From assembly GCF_963678635.1 (NCBI RefSeq), contig NC_087068.1, positions 432,001-496,000 of the forward strand: 64,000 bases of DNA, written 5' to 3'. This DNA is from Symsagittifera roscoffensis. Taxonomy: Eukaryota > Xenacoelomorpha > Acoela > Convolutidae. Position numbers and translations under genes: made by a program. Shown in pieces: positions 38,580-48,505 of this stretch. The notes under the pieces are model-generated. The model did no database searches. It was given only the letters and a program-made list of their open reading frames with translations, and was not told the DNA's origin. How positions within the stretch are numbered: position 1 is the first letter of the stretch; each line of letters starts with the position of its first letter.

Positions 38580-38860
38580 CACATTTTTTTGTAAAATGTT
38601 TGTTTGCGTACAAATTTCAATTTGCGGTTGAAAATTTTTTTTGGGGCAATACTTGGAAAGACTTGGGAAAGTTTTGTGTCGCATCAAAAAAACGCTGGCC
38701 ATACAATTTCCATAACTGGGAGTTGTATGATAAGCATTTTTTTCATAAAACAAAAACCTCAGTCTTTTTATAACCAGACTGATTTATTAAAATCAAACGG
38801 CGACAAAAATTAGGTTAAATCTTTTTTCAACCACTTTTGGAAATTGTATGAAAGTTGCGC
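38580..38860 (+). repeat. Direct repeat, left member
   Basis: Shares long phrases with 40085-40345, for example TTGGGGCAATACTTGGAAAG and AAAAAAACGCTGGCCATACA. It belongs to the CCCGGG-ended family (also present around 12130-12400 in copy 1). Confidence 0.75.
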
Positions 38861-38865
38861 GCCAA

Positions 38866-39060
38866 AAGAACCCGATTTTTGGTCAACTTTTCCCAAAAGG
38901 GCTTTAAAGTGCATTTTATGGCCTGTTTTTTCAAAATTTTGCTTGCGGCGCAGAAAAATTGACCGAAACAGGGTCTTTTAAATGCCTTGAGAGGCTTGGA
39001 ATCATTTTAGTTAACCTAAAAAAAAGTCGACAAAGTTTTCGAACCGCACCTGCTTATAGG
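38866..39060. repeat. Fragment of a GCGGATCTAGG-ended repeat family
   Basis: Matches 47205-47430 by eye: GCGCGCC.AAA start, TTTTTTGGTC, TTTGCTTGCGGCGCAGAAAA, AAAAAAAGTCGACAAAGTTTTC and a CGCACCTGC end. Other copies lie at 39743-39960, 41125-41480, 47021-47430 and 57418-57560. Confidence 0.6.
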
Positions 39061-39094
39061 TAAAACTTACATTAAATGTAATTTTCTTGCAGAC

Positions 39095-39700
39095 TACCTA
39101 CATTATAATCCATAATGATTGGTTTTTTTTGTGAGATAATATTTCGATAGAATCAGGGACTATAATCTATTATAATAGATTTTTTAAAAATTTTGGAAAA
39201 AATCATAGTCAATCATAATTGTTTTTAACTTATTGTCTCTAAAAATGTTATCATTATCATGGATTATAAATCTTATAAACATCTAAACTTGGCGCTTATA
39301 ATTAATTATAACTTTGCTAAGAGTACGATTATTGTTATTAAATAATCGATTTCTTTCTCCTTTTAATGATTGCGGGTAGAACTCAGGGACAAATACTTAA
39401 CCATCCCACACTCAACGAAAAAAGAAAAAAATCGATTATATTATAATTATAATTGTACTTTTAGCAAACTTGAACTAACTATAAGCGCTAATTTTAAATG
39501 TTAAAACGATTTATCATCCATTATAAGGGTAAAATTTTTGGTGAGATTTTGATAAATTATAATCAATTATAACTGATTATAATTTTTCCGAGAATCTGTT
39601 ATAATCTATTATAATAGATTGTAATCCATTTTTCGATCAAATTTTTATTTCACAAAAAAAATCAATTATGGTGGATTTTAATTAGGCCATTTTGCATAAA
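39095..39700. repeat. AT-rich repeat made of TTATAATCNATTATAA palindromes (copy 1)
   Basis: Dense short palindromes of the form ATTATAATCGATTATAAT, plus the phrase GCGGG.AGAACTCAGGGACAAA (39372 on). The same phrase order recurs at 40445-41100 and partly at 41630-41825, so this is a dispersed or duplicated unit. Confidence 0.7.
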
Positions 39701-40084
39701 AACCCAGTAAAAAGAATTTTATTTGGGTTTAAGCTGTAAGCAGGGGCGGATCTAGGATTTTCTCGAGGAAGCGTGGGATTTTTACATCGACCAAATTGAT
39801 TCTCCGAAATTTATCAAAAAACTAAAAAGAATCTTGTTGTCAATTTTTTTACGCCGCGGGCAGATTTTTGAAAAAATAGGCTAAAAAGGCGTTTTTAGGC
39901 ACTTTTGGAAAGTTTGACCAAAAAAACGTACTTTATTTGGCCTGTTTTTTCAAAGTTTTGCCTCAGCGCTTTTGAAAAAAGCTTTCAGCGTTTTTGAAAA
40001 AGTTATCCAGCGAAAAGGAAAACAATCAACAGCACTACGTTTTGAACACAAAAAAATTAAGTTTTGCATGCACATTTCTTTGGA

Positions 40085-40345
40085 AAATGTTTGCTTGCGT
40101 ACAAAACTCAATTTGCGGTTGAAAAATTTTTTTTGGGGCAATACTTGGAAAGACTTGGGAAAATTTTGTGTCGCATCAAAAAAACGCTGGCCATACAATT
40201 TCCATAACTGGGAGTTGTATGATAAGCATTTTTCTATAAAATAAAAACCTCAGTCTTTTTATCACCAAACGGTTTTATAAGAATCAAACGGCAGCAAAAA
40301 TTATGTTAAATCTTTTTTCAACCACTTTTGGAAATTGTATGGAAG
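40085..40345 (+). repeat. Direct repeat, right member
   Basis: Second copy of the 38580-38860 sequence. The pair flanks about 1.2 kb of other repeat material, consistent with nested insertion or a tandem duplication of part of the transposon. Confidence 0.75.
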
Positions 40346-40444
40346 TTGTATGACAAGCGTTTTTGCACACACTTGATTTATGGAACTGCATGATAAACTT
40401 TTTTGGTTTATGGAGGTCAACCCGGGAGAAGACTAATGACTTCA

Positions 40445-41100
40445 GTCCCCAGAAGTTTCAAAAAGAATTGATTATAATTGATTAAACAAGAATTATAATG
40501 TTACAATTTTCGTAACAAAAAAAATCATTATAATGGATTATAATCGATTGCAATCGAATAATTTTTGAAATTTTTTTCTCAAGTTTATTGATTTATAATC
40601 CATTTTTATTGTTTCGTTTTGTGTGCTTTTCAGTTGCTTTTAATAATTTTGCGAAAAGTACGATTATAATTATAAAATAATCGATTTTTTTCTCCTTTTA
40701 ATGAGTGCGGGCAGAACTCAGGGACAAACACTTAACCATCTCGCACTCAAAAAAGCAGAAAAAAAATTGATTATATTATAATTATAATAGTACTTTTAGC
40801 AAAACTATAATTACCTATATGCGCTATTTTTAGATTTTTAAACCAGTTATCATCCATTATACTGATAACCTTTTTAGTGAATTTTGATAATTTATGATCA
40901 ATTATAATTGATTATAATTTTTTTTTTTGCGAAAATCTGCGAAAATTTTTTTGCGAAAATTTTTTTTGCGAAAATTTTTTTTTGCGAAAAAGGATTTTTT
41001 TGCAAAAATCCTTTTTCTATCAAAATATTATTTCACAAAAATCAATTATAGTGGATTTTATTAAGCCAGTCTTCATAAAAACACAGTTAAAAAAATTTTA
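40445..41100. repeat. AT-rich palindrome repeat (copy 2)
   Basis: Carries the same series as copy 1, including GAGTGCGGGCAGAACTCAGG near 40703 and the closing GTGGATTTTA / TTATTTGG.TTTAAGCT phrases. A local TTTTTTGCGAAAA repeat (40928-41000) is unique to this copy. Confidence 0.7.
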
Positions 41101-41124
41101 TTTGGATTTAAGCTATAAGACGGG

Positions 41125-41480
41125 GCGGATCTAGAATTTTCTCGAAGGAGCGTCGGATTTTCAAAAACTTTCTAAAATTTTTTCAATTTTTTTTAATATC
41201 GACCAAATTGATTCTCCGAGCTTTATCTAAGCTTTAAGAACTAAAAAAAACCTTTTTGTCAAATTTTCTACGCCGCAGGCAGATTTTTGAAAAAAAAACA
41301 GGCCAAAAAAGGGTCTTTAGGCACTTTTAGAAACTTTTGACTAAAACAATTGCTTTATTTGGCCTTTTTTTCAAAACTTTGCTTCCGGCTCAGACAATGT
41401 GACAATAGACAATTATTAGGCTCCAACGCCAAAAATGGATATCTCAAAATACTTCAAAGGGAGGCCCTTCGGGTCGGCGG
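41125..41480. repeat. GCGGATCTAGG-family repeat copy
   Basis: Starts GGGGCGGATCTAGAATTTTC and contains ATATCTCAAAATACTTCAAA followed by a GGGTCGGCGGGGG block. The same elements occur in reverse orientation at 47050-47140. It lies in the host intron. Confidence 0.6.
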
Positions 41481-42679
41481 GGGTTCTAGTCCTACAGGGG
41501 AGGGGAGTATCGGACGTCCCTGGCTATAGGTACAAATTTGCGGTTTCTTTTAGTTCGGTAACCAAACGAAATGCGCACAAAACGAAACAAAATAAGAGGA
41601 AATGGAGCGATGACGTAGGTTGAAAAACAATGGATTATAATCAAATCTAATAGATTATAATTCAAAAAAATTTGAGAAAAAAATTCAAAAATTATTCGAT
41701 TATAACCGATTAACCGAAAATAGTAGCATTTTAAGCCATTTTTTTTATTATAATCAAAAATTTTTTTTGAAATTTATGGAGACTGACAATACAAATCCAC
41801 TATAATCTATTATTTTCTCTTTTTACTGAGTGCGGGATGCTTGTTTCGGATTCCACTGACAAGGCCGCTCTTTTTTATCTGTGAATTCCATTAAAAGCAG
41901 CTGGATTCCTCACTCATAATTTTGTTTTTGTGACTCAGTTCCAAATTTTTTTTCATTGCATTCCACACACACTCTCATTTCTTGTTGTCAAACAAACATT
42001 ATAAAATTCGATAGAACCCAAACCGCTATTCCTCTAGAAAAATAACCCTAAAATAATTTATTAACTGCACATGTATACTTCAAACCAATGATTTTTTTGA
42101 CAATTAATGACAAAAAATCTGGAATCCGATGACAACTTTTGGAATCCAGTGACAAAACAGCAATAAAAAGCCTCTGGAATGCGGTGGATTTAACCGAATT
42201 TAGTTCAACGGCCAAAACGCCTTTGTCGCTGGGTTCCAGAACAACAATTGTTAGGTCAGGACTTTGTGAAGTCAATATTAAGCATCCAATTTCAGCTACG
42301 AATAAAAATTCTAACTCATGTAAGAGATATGCCTGTGGAAAGCAGACACTAGCGAGCTCATTTTTGTGCTCTAATATAAAACTGAGTTTGACGTCTTAAT
42401 GAGTATTTTTATGGGTCAAGGACAAAATCGGAATAACCATATGCTGCAAAATTAATGCAAGCTGCTAGATAAATTCAAAAAAGAAGAGAATGTCAGTTTG
42501 AGAGCATATGGGGTAAACAAGTCTGATGTGGAAATAAGACTGAAAAACAAAAAAAAAGCAGACCAGATTTTCTCGAAGCTGAAATTTTCCTCGATGCCCC
42601 AACATTGATCATTGAGGTACCAGTTTTTGAAAGAAAAGTACGCAATATTAGAATAGTGTGTGTGTGTGTGTGTGTTGAG
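41481..42679. other. Intron ending in a (TG)9 acceptor region
   Basis: No exon is seen. It contains a third AT-palindrome fragment (41630-41825) and a 97-bp sequence (42006-42102) repeated at 44030-44127. The last bases are (TG)9 at 42657-42674, then TTGAG|GC at the exon start. Confidence 0.55.
42006..42102 (+). repeat. 97-bp repeat, member 1
   Basis: Matches 44030-44127 with about 85-90% identity by eye (phrases CTAGAAAAATAACCCTAAAA and TTATTAACTGCACAT). Member 2 directly follows the assembly gap. It may be part of the LINE relic. Confidence 0.65.
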
Positions 42680-42852
42680 GCAACGTGGCATTCATTTGTG
42701 TGAGGAGTGGACTGCAGATCTACACGTGCTACAGGGCCTCGCTCTACTTCAACCAGTGCATCATCCAGGCACTCCTCGGCTGCACTCTCAGGGAGTTCCA
42801 GAAACTGAAGAGGGAGACCATTCTGCAGAGGTTCAGTGTAGACATGCTAAGG
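42680..42852 (+). CDS. ABCC-type transporter, TMD2 exon (helix and intracellular loop)
   Basis: 57 codons: NVAFICVRSGLQIYTCYRAS, then LYFNQCIIQALLGCTLREFQ and LKRETILQRFSVDML. It encodes a TMD2 helix and the coupling region. ILQRFSVD matches the conserved ABCC phrase with RFS.D. The donor AGG|GTACGT is good. The acceptor is unusual: (TG)9 then TTGAG|GC, with no pyrimidine tract. Phase 1 in and phase 0 out fit. Confidence 0.85.
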
Positions 42853-43329
42853 GTACGTACGTGTCCAACCACATCCACTCAATTTCACACACATCCATCA
42901 TGTAACATCCAGCCCCACTCAAACTCTCAATTCCCACAAAACAATCTCTACCCTTTTGCATCGTTGTCTGCCTTTAAGTACTTTTAAGAGCACTTGAGGC
43001 ATCAGTCAGAAAAAGTGAATCTCATAAATTAGCAACACATGGGTTCATTCGGATGACTACGGTAAAAAAAGCAATTGGAACACGAAAACAAGCTGCCGAA
43101 AGAAACCAAAGTAACGATTTTTAGCAACATTGGTCAACCTATAGATTCGTTATTAGTTATCTCATGATGATTCTTGGTAGCCTAATTGTTGTGATAAACG
43201 TGATAGAAAGAGACGTTAAATGGAAAAGACTGACCCGATTATTGGAAAACCAACGGAAGAGTTCAGCGTCCAAGAATCAAACAATTATATTTAACAGCTA
43301 AGCTTTCAAGACCAGACGACGGTCTCTTA
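42853..43329. other. Intron, no gene seen
   Basis: Moderately AT-rich sequence between an exon and the LINE relic. I see no motif. Confidence 0.5.
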
Positions 43330-43811
43330 ATCTTCTTCGAACGGAACGTGTGTGTCTCTTAGCCCAGAATTGCAATCAATTTCTGAAACAAACAGCAGCC
43401 TAAATGAGACTATACAATCTAACATTGAGGATGTATTAGAGAAACATATCCCAAAAAATATTGACAAAATGGAAAAATCACTATCAGCTATTTTAATTCT
43501 TTAACCAATCAAGGGATGCAGGATATCAAAAAATCTGTATATAAAGAGACTATGGAAACGATAGAGATGGAGACGAGGAAAAGTAGTTTGAAAAGTATGT
43601 CAGAAGCAGATCTTTTGGAGCGCTATAATAGGCGGAACACTTTGCGGATATTTGGAATATCGGATGACAAAAGTAGAATGCAACCGAAACATTGAAAAAG
43701 TCTTAATTGTAGCTAAAAATACAGGTGCGATATTTGAAAAATCGGATCTTTCATTTGCTCATAGATTACCTGGAAGGAATTCAAATGCTCGACTAAATAT
43801 TTTGCGTTTTT

Positions 43812-44011
43812 NNNNNNNNNNNNNNNNNNNNNNNNNNNNNNNNNNNNNNNNNNNNNNNNNNNNNNNNNNNNNNNNNNNNNNNNNNNNNNNNNNNNNNNNN
43901 NNNNNNNNNNNNNNNNNNNNNNNNNNNNNNNNNNNNNNNNNNNNNNNNNNNNNNNNNNNNNNNNNNNNNNNNNNNNNNNNNNNNNNNNNNNNNNNNNNNN
44001 NNNNNNNNNNN
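43812..44011. other. Assembly gap, 200 N
   Basis: A run of 200 N inside the LINE relic. A round 200 may be a placeholder rather than a measured length. The open frames spanning it are artefacts. Confidence 0.99.
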
Positions 44012-44029
44012 CAAACTGTTTTTCGCCAA

Positions 44030-44127
44030 ATTTCGATTGAACCCAAACTGTTATTCTTCTAGAAAAATAACCCTAAAAGAACTTATTAACTGCACATATA
44101 TATTTCAAACCAATGATGTTTTTGACA
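44030..44127 (+). repeat. 97-bp repeat, member 2
   Basis: Near-copy of 42006-42102, starting 18 bp after the gap. The pair, 2 kb apart in direct orientation, may have caused the assembly break. Confidence 0.65.
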
Positions 44128-45010
44128 ATGAGTTTAGTTTTCTAAACATTAACACAGTACTAATAATGCTATTGCTGAATTAACAGATGAATATTGCTTA
44201 GACAAAACTGAATCACCCAAGAGAACAAATTTTCTTGATTTTAAAAAGCTTTTGACACACTGGATTACGAGATTCGTTTTCATAATTTAGAAATGTATAC
44301 TGTAGTTGGAAAAACTTTGTTTGTAATTTAACCGATGGACCGCAAAAAAGCTGTCGAAATTGGTGAAAAGCTATCAAAGCAAAATCTGGAACATTTCGGG
44401 GCCTCTGCTTTTTTTAGATATGAATTGAAGAAACTCCAGAATTCTGCAAATTTAGCGAAGTTTTTTATTTACCAGCGACAAAAACATCACTGGAGTAAAC
44501 TGCTCGATTGAGAGTTTTAACCAAGACTTAGAAGCTATAAAAAATTGGTAAATTATCCTTAATTGGTCTAAATAAGGACAAAACGGAACAAGTTAGTGTA
44601 ACTCTAAACCAAACTTCCAACCAGCAATTGTACACCAATAGTATACTTTTATATAATGAAGGGTCATTCAAATATCTTGGTGTTGACATAGATGCTAATT
44701 TGTCATTCATTTCTCATGTTAATTTCACACGAAATAGGCTTAAAAAACAACTTGGAACTGTTTCAAAACTGCGTTATTGTTCCCAAAACCGTTTTGATTG
44801 AAAATTATCGCTCTAACATCAAGCTATTTTGCAATAGTGAATATTGACTCATGGTGCACTTTCTACGCAAACGTTTTGTCATCACAATAATCGAAAAGAA
44901 AATTATTCGATTGTTTTTTTTTCAAAAGCAAAATGAAAGCATTCAACAAAACTTTTGAAAAGAAAAATTTTTACCAAACCACAAGCCGGATGAGTTTGAA
45001 CTCCTCAGGT

Positions 45011-45997
45011 TGGTATCAGAACGTTAGCAGCATTACATTATGAAAAATTTTTGAGTGAGTTTTTTGTATTTCAAATACTGTCGTATATGACCAGAAGATC
45101 AAATTTAAGTTTGATGAAATTTTCTATTTTCAAAAACAAAATTCCAAGAATTTCATTTAGTTAGGATGAGCTATGCTCATTTGTTTTTTTTTTAGACAAA
45201 ACTTATCGATTCCAAAAGTTTTTATCAAAATTTTAATTCAGATATTCAACCCCTCGCTATTGAATTTCGTGATTTTTTTATATTAAGCAATGAAATGCTG
45301 ATCAATTTTATGTATTGTTGATATATTTTGCCTAAAGACAAGGATAGTGTGGGCAAATGACAGATTTGAAGTGCCTGCTTGTTTTGAATAGGTTGAATAA
45401 TTTTATATAATTTTCACACAGTCTTCGGCGTTTTGCAAACCACACTGCGGCTTGCTCGTTGGTTACTGCCGCATGAGCTCAGTTGTGTGTCTACTGAACG
45501 TTTAGCCCGCAATCAGTTCTACTGATGTTAAGTGTTAAGGAGGCTTCAAGGGATGGGACACAGCATGTAGAAGCAGTAACCATAAAGTGAACAAGTTCAA
45601 GATTTTCTTTTGAAACCGAGTGAGGCGCCTACGAATAGCTTAAGAAAATATGGGATATGAATTTCGAACGTCTATCTGGTTTAGACTGAGCAATGTTTTT
45701 AAATATTGACGCAGAGCTCGGACCCTATGTCATTAACCTGTCTATATACTGCCACTAATCTGCTGCATTAAGTTTATTCAAACTTTAATTTTTTTCTTAA
45801 TATTTTCTTCTATGTTTTCAATTATTATGATTATTTTTTCACTTGCTTTAAATTTTTAATTTCATTTGATACAACGGGTTCGTTAACTGTCCCCTCACTG
45901 TTTCTGGTCCTTTATGCTGAAATTTTTATCTGTGCATATCTACCATTAACAATGAGAAATAAATTCTTCTTCTTCTTCTATAGTGCTTTTCAGACAG
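45011..45997. other. Intron, no gene seen
   Basis: AT-rich, ending in a CTTCTTCTTCTTC pyrimidine tract and TTTTCAGACAG acceptor region. No exon is recognised. Confidence 0.5.
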
Positions 45998-46046
45998 CGA
46001 GTAAACATCATGGAACAATTCAAGCCGATTCTTTTGAAAGAAATAC
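45998..46046 (+). CDS. ABCC-type transporter, small TMD2 exon
   Basis: After CTTTTCAGACAG the frame reads RVNIMEQFKPILLKEI. This fits directly behind RFSVDMLR of the previous exon, matching the ABCC order after the RFS.D phrase (a short hydrophilic turn, then the next helix). The donor would be ATAC|GTTTTT (weak), phase 1. An alternative acceptor 4 nt upstream (AG at 45992-45993) gives a different frame that ends in a stop and lacks family likeness. The exon is short and the boundaries are my best fit, not proven. Confidence 0.55.
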
Positions 46047-46089
46047 GTTTTTAACAAGAACTATGTGGTTAATAATTCGTTTAAGGTAG

Positions 46090-46136
46090 AAGTATTTGGG
46101 TTCAAAGTGTTCTTCAGCTTGGCCGCATTTTACCAG
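46090..46136 (+). CDS. ABCC-type transporter, small TMD2 helix exon
   Basis: Reads VFGFKVFFSLAAFYQ, half of a membrane helix completed by LVALGLIII at the start of the next exon. The donor is TACCAG|GTACAA, phase 0. The acceptor GGTAG|AAGT fits phase 1 of the previous exon and leaves a 43-nt intron (46047-46089). If the acceptor is instead AAG at 46083-46085, phases no longer agree. The helix itself is convincing; the left boundary is less so. Confidence 0.6.
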
Positions 46137-46210
46137 GTACAATTTCAGACAAAATGCTACATACATAAATTACCATAACTGAACCTGAATCATGTTTCTG
46201 CCTATCTTAG

Positions 46211-46771
46211 TTGGTGGCTTTGGGTCTAATCATAATCTACAACATTCCCTACTTCTCAATAGTCATCCTAATCATGTTCGCCGTTTACATTTTCATCGAG
46301 CGCCTCTACGCACGAGTGCGCAAACAACTCATGCGAATCAAGCAAGAGTTGACGGAAGTGGCTCTGATTGGGATCTACCAGAAGACGACAGCCATGCTTG
46401 TCCAGATCCGAACATTCAACCTCCAGTCTCAGAGCTGTGCTCTCTTCCGCGACCGACTGGATAAAGACCTGAAAATAGCCTACTACATTTTCGCGGCCCA
46501 GAAGTGGCTGATTTTGCGGCTGCACACGCTGGGTAATCTGTTGATAGCAGGGGCCAGCATCTACTGTGTGTTGCAACGAGACGGGGCACAGGACGTGGGC
46601 TTGATAGGAATAGTGGTGAACATGGCTCTCCAGATGAACTTCGCCCTGTTCGCTTTCGTCAACTGTCTCGGCGACGTTGAGGCGGAGACAGCGAGGGTGG
46701 AGAACTTGAGGGAGTTCATGAGACTCAAGCAGGAGAAGGGCGGCTACAGTGAGACTAATAGGAGTCCCAAG
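46211..46771 (+). CDS. ABCC-type transporter, main TMD2 exon
   Basis: 187 codons in phase 0. It contains two helices (LVALGLIIIYNIPYFSIVI, LIMFAVYIFIERLY), the long intracellular loop (RKQLMRIKQELTEVALIGIY, then QIRTFNLQSQS), and two more helices (LHTLGNLLIAGASIYCVL, GLIGIVVNMALQMNFALFAF). It finishes with the pre-NBD2 segment DVEAETARVENLREFMRL. That is the standard order of an ABC exporter membrane domain. The acceptor is CTATCTTAG|T and the donor CCAAG|GTAATT. The unspliced frame runs 18 nt further to a stop, so the gene relies on splicing here. Confidence 0.9.
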
Positions 46772-47020
46772 GTAATTAAGGCACTGTGAGGCTACAACAC
46801 TCATGACTCACATAGCATCTATAGAGAGTGTGACTACAAGAAAAGAAGCGTTTGATAAACTTTGCTTCGTCGTATGCAGACGCATCTGATTGTTTTTGAA
46901 GTTCGAGGATTATTTGCCAAACTTGGCTAGAGTGAAAAAAAAATAAATTACCACCAATAGATGAGTTCTTTCCATTTCTAGAGGGAAACGTACTTTTTTC
47001 TCAGGATTCAGTACATTTAC

Positions 47021-47430
47021 AGTAGCGGATTTAGGGCGGGCGGGGGGTGGCGGACGCTTCCCCCTTCCCCCTCAGGGCTTCGACCCACTGCCGACCCAAA
47101 GGTTCCCCCCTTTGTACTATTTCGAGATATTCATTTTCGGCTGACTGATCTTACAATTTTCCTAAAAGCGCCTTTGGCGCCAATCTATACTAATTTTAAG
47201 GGGAAAGCGCGCGCCGAAAAAAGCGATTTTTTGGTCGAAGTTTTCCAAAAAGTGCCTAAAACCGCGTTTTTTTGGCCTTTATTTCAAAAATTTGCCTGCG
47301 ACGCAGAAAATTTGGTCAAATTAAGTTCTTTACAGTGGTTTGTAAGAGCTCAGAAAATCAGTGTGGTTGACCTAAAAAAAAAAGTCGACAAAAATTTTCC
47401 TAGATCCGCGCCTGCATTTACATATGGACA
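47021..47430. mobile_element. GCGGATTTAGG-ended non-autonomous repeat
   Basis: About 410 bp in the intron. The left end is AGTAGCGGATTTAGGGCGG. The right end is TTTTCCTAGATCCGCGCCTG, which is inverted relative to it (GCGGATCTAGGA). The interior has a C/G-rich block and the TCGAGATATTC phrase shared in reverse with 41430 and 57510. No ORF of note is seen. It looks like a short terminal-inverted-repeat element. Confidence 0.55.
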
Positions 47431-47495
47431 GGTTCTACATATATTTAAAAAAATTATGTGAAAAGGTGTGATTGATTGATCCTCTTCTATCTCAG

Positions 47496-47852
47496 GCCTC
47501 TGAAAATGTTGTGAATCGTTTGATGGACAATTGGCCCACAACTGGAATCATAAACATGCGCAAGGTCAAGGCCAGCTACTCGCCCATCAGATACGGGCAC
47601 AGATCAAAGTCACAACAGCAACAGACTCAACTGAACGAAACTCGGTTAGCCGAACTGGACGAACATGAGAACACGTTCGTCGTCAATGGCCTCACAGTGG
47701 ACTTGAAACCACAGCTGAAAACAGCCATAGTCGGCAGGTCAAACTCCGGCAAATCTTCTCTCATTCTCGCTTTGTTCCGACTCATTTATCTGCACGATGA
47801 CTCCAAAATTATGATTGACGGCGTCGACATTCGATCTGTTCCGCTGCACAGA
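47496..47852 (+). CDS. ABCC-type transporter, NBD2 N-terminal exon (Walker A)
   Basis: 119 codons, acceptor ATCTCAG|G and donor AGA|GTAAGT, phase 0 both ends. It begins with the TMD2-NBD2 connector (NRLMDNWPTTGIINMRKVKA). NTFVVNGLTVDLKPQLKTAI leads into Walker A GRSNSGKSS (about 47732-47758), then ALFRLI and KIMIDGVDIRSVPLHR, the usual ABCC run up to the Q-loop. Walker A is complete, so NBD2 should bind ATP. The next coding exon is 8.9 kb away because a gypsy element lies in the intron. Confidence 0.9.
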
Positions 47853-48505
47853 GTAAGTTTTATATCAATTGGGTTGTCGAACAAGTTTTTGTATATCCAA
47901 ACGCATATTTTCTGAAGCAAAAAATATAGGAGTTAACGAGCTCGTGACGTAGAAAAGTGATGAGTAATTTTTACGTTTAAAATTAGTAAATTATCCAGTC
48001 AAACTCGCTATACAAACTGGTAACAAAAACCATAGAACACAGGGGATGCTTCAACTACCAGACGACAAAACAACAGGGTAAAAGTTTTTAAAATACAACA
48101 AAATAAAAAAATACGCCTGGGAAGAAAAATGGAAAAATAATAACAAGGACATAGCCGCTTGCTGTGCAAGTAGCCCAAATTGTTCCATCACATTATAAAA
48201 CAACCATCAAAGGTCTTTCTCATCAAATCATTATAGTTTTTTAGGCGCGGTGTGATGAGGAAACTAAGCGAACGAGTAGAAAGTTAATGAATACGGCTGA
48301 TAATCGAAAACAATTGTCTTCAAAAAAAATAACAACAAAAAAGGCTGCTCGTATATAAAGACGAGGCCCTGAAAGTTCCGACAGCAATTTAAGGTCAACT
48401 TTAAAGTCAACTTTAAGGTCACCTTTATTCAATTTATCCTCCAGGTGAACTATCATACAACCTTTTATAAACTTATAGCAATTTTTATAAGTTTTGTAAG
48501 ATATT
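47853..48505. other. Intron with short tandem phrases
   Basis: AT-rich. AAGGTCAACTTTAA-like units occur three times at 48391-48430. No gene is seen. Confidence 0.5.

Larger units (their letters stand above)
38080..40426. mobile_element. CCCGGG-ended DNA transposon, copy 2 with nested repeats
   Basis: The ends match copy 1: CCCGGGATGACC at 38080-38091 and GGTCAACCCGGG at 40415-40426. It is 2.35 kb instead of 0.95 kb, because other repeats sit inside (an AT-rich family and a GCGGATCTAGG-type family). The stretch 38580-38860 recurs at 40085-40345 with about 90% similarity by eye, around a 1.2-kb insert. No transposase is seen. Confidence 0.65.
43330..45010 (+). pseudogene. LINE (non-LTR retrotransposon) relic around the gap
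   Basis: Before the gap, pieces of an ORF1-like protein appear: a coiled-coil-like stretch (IEDVLEKHIPKNIDKMEKSL, 43430 region) and LERYNRRNTLRIFGIS (about 43615), typical of the start of an ORF1 RNA-binding domain. After the gap come RT pieces in changing frames: AFDTLDYEIRFHNLEMY (about 44250) and FKYLGVDIDANLSF, with a SKLRYC end (44665-44780), the late RT region of LINEs. Many stops are present. The order suggests one element, but most of ORF2 is absent or lies in the gap. Confidence 0.7.

Noticed and set aside
43652-44062. Frames running through the N run
   Set aside because: The residues are unknown; only the LINE ORF1 piece before the gap is meaningful.
45994-46086. Alternative reading of the small TMD2 exon from the first AG (45993)
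   Set aside because: Gives a stop after about 30 codons and no likeness to ABCC sequence, whereas AG at 45997 continues the expected phrase.
46268-46804. A 178-codon minus-strand frame opposite the TMD2 exon
   Set aside because: It lies antisense to a clearly coding exon with splice signals, and shows no motif.
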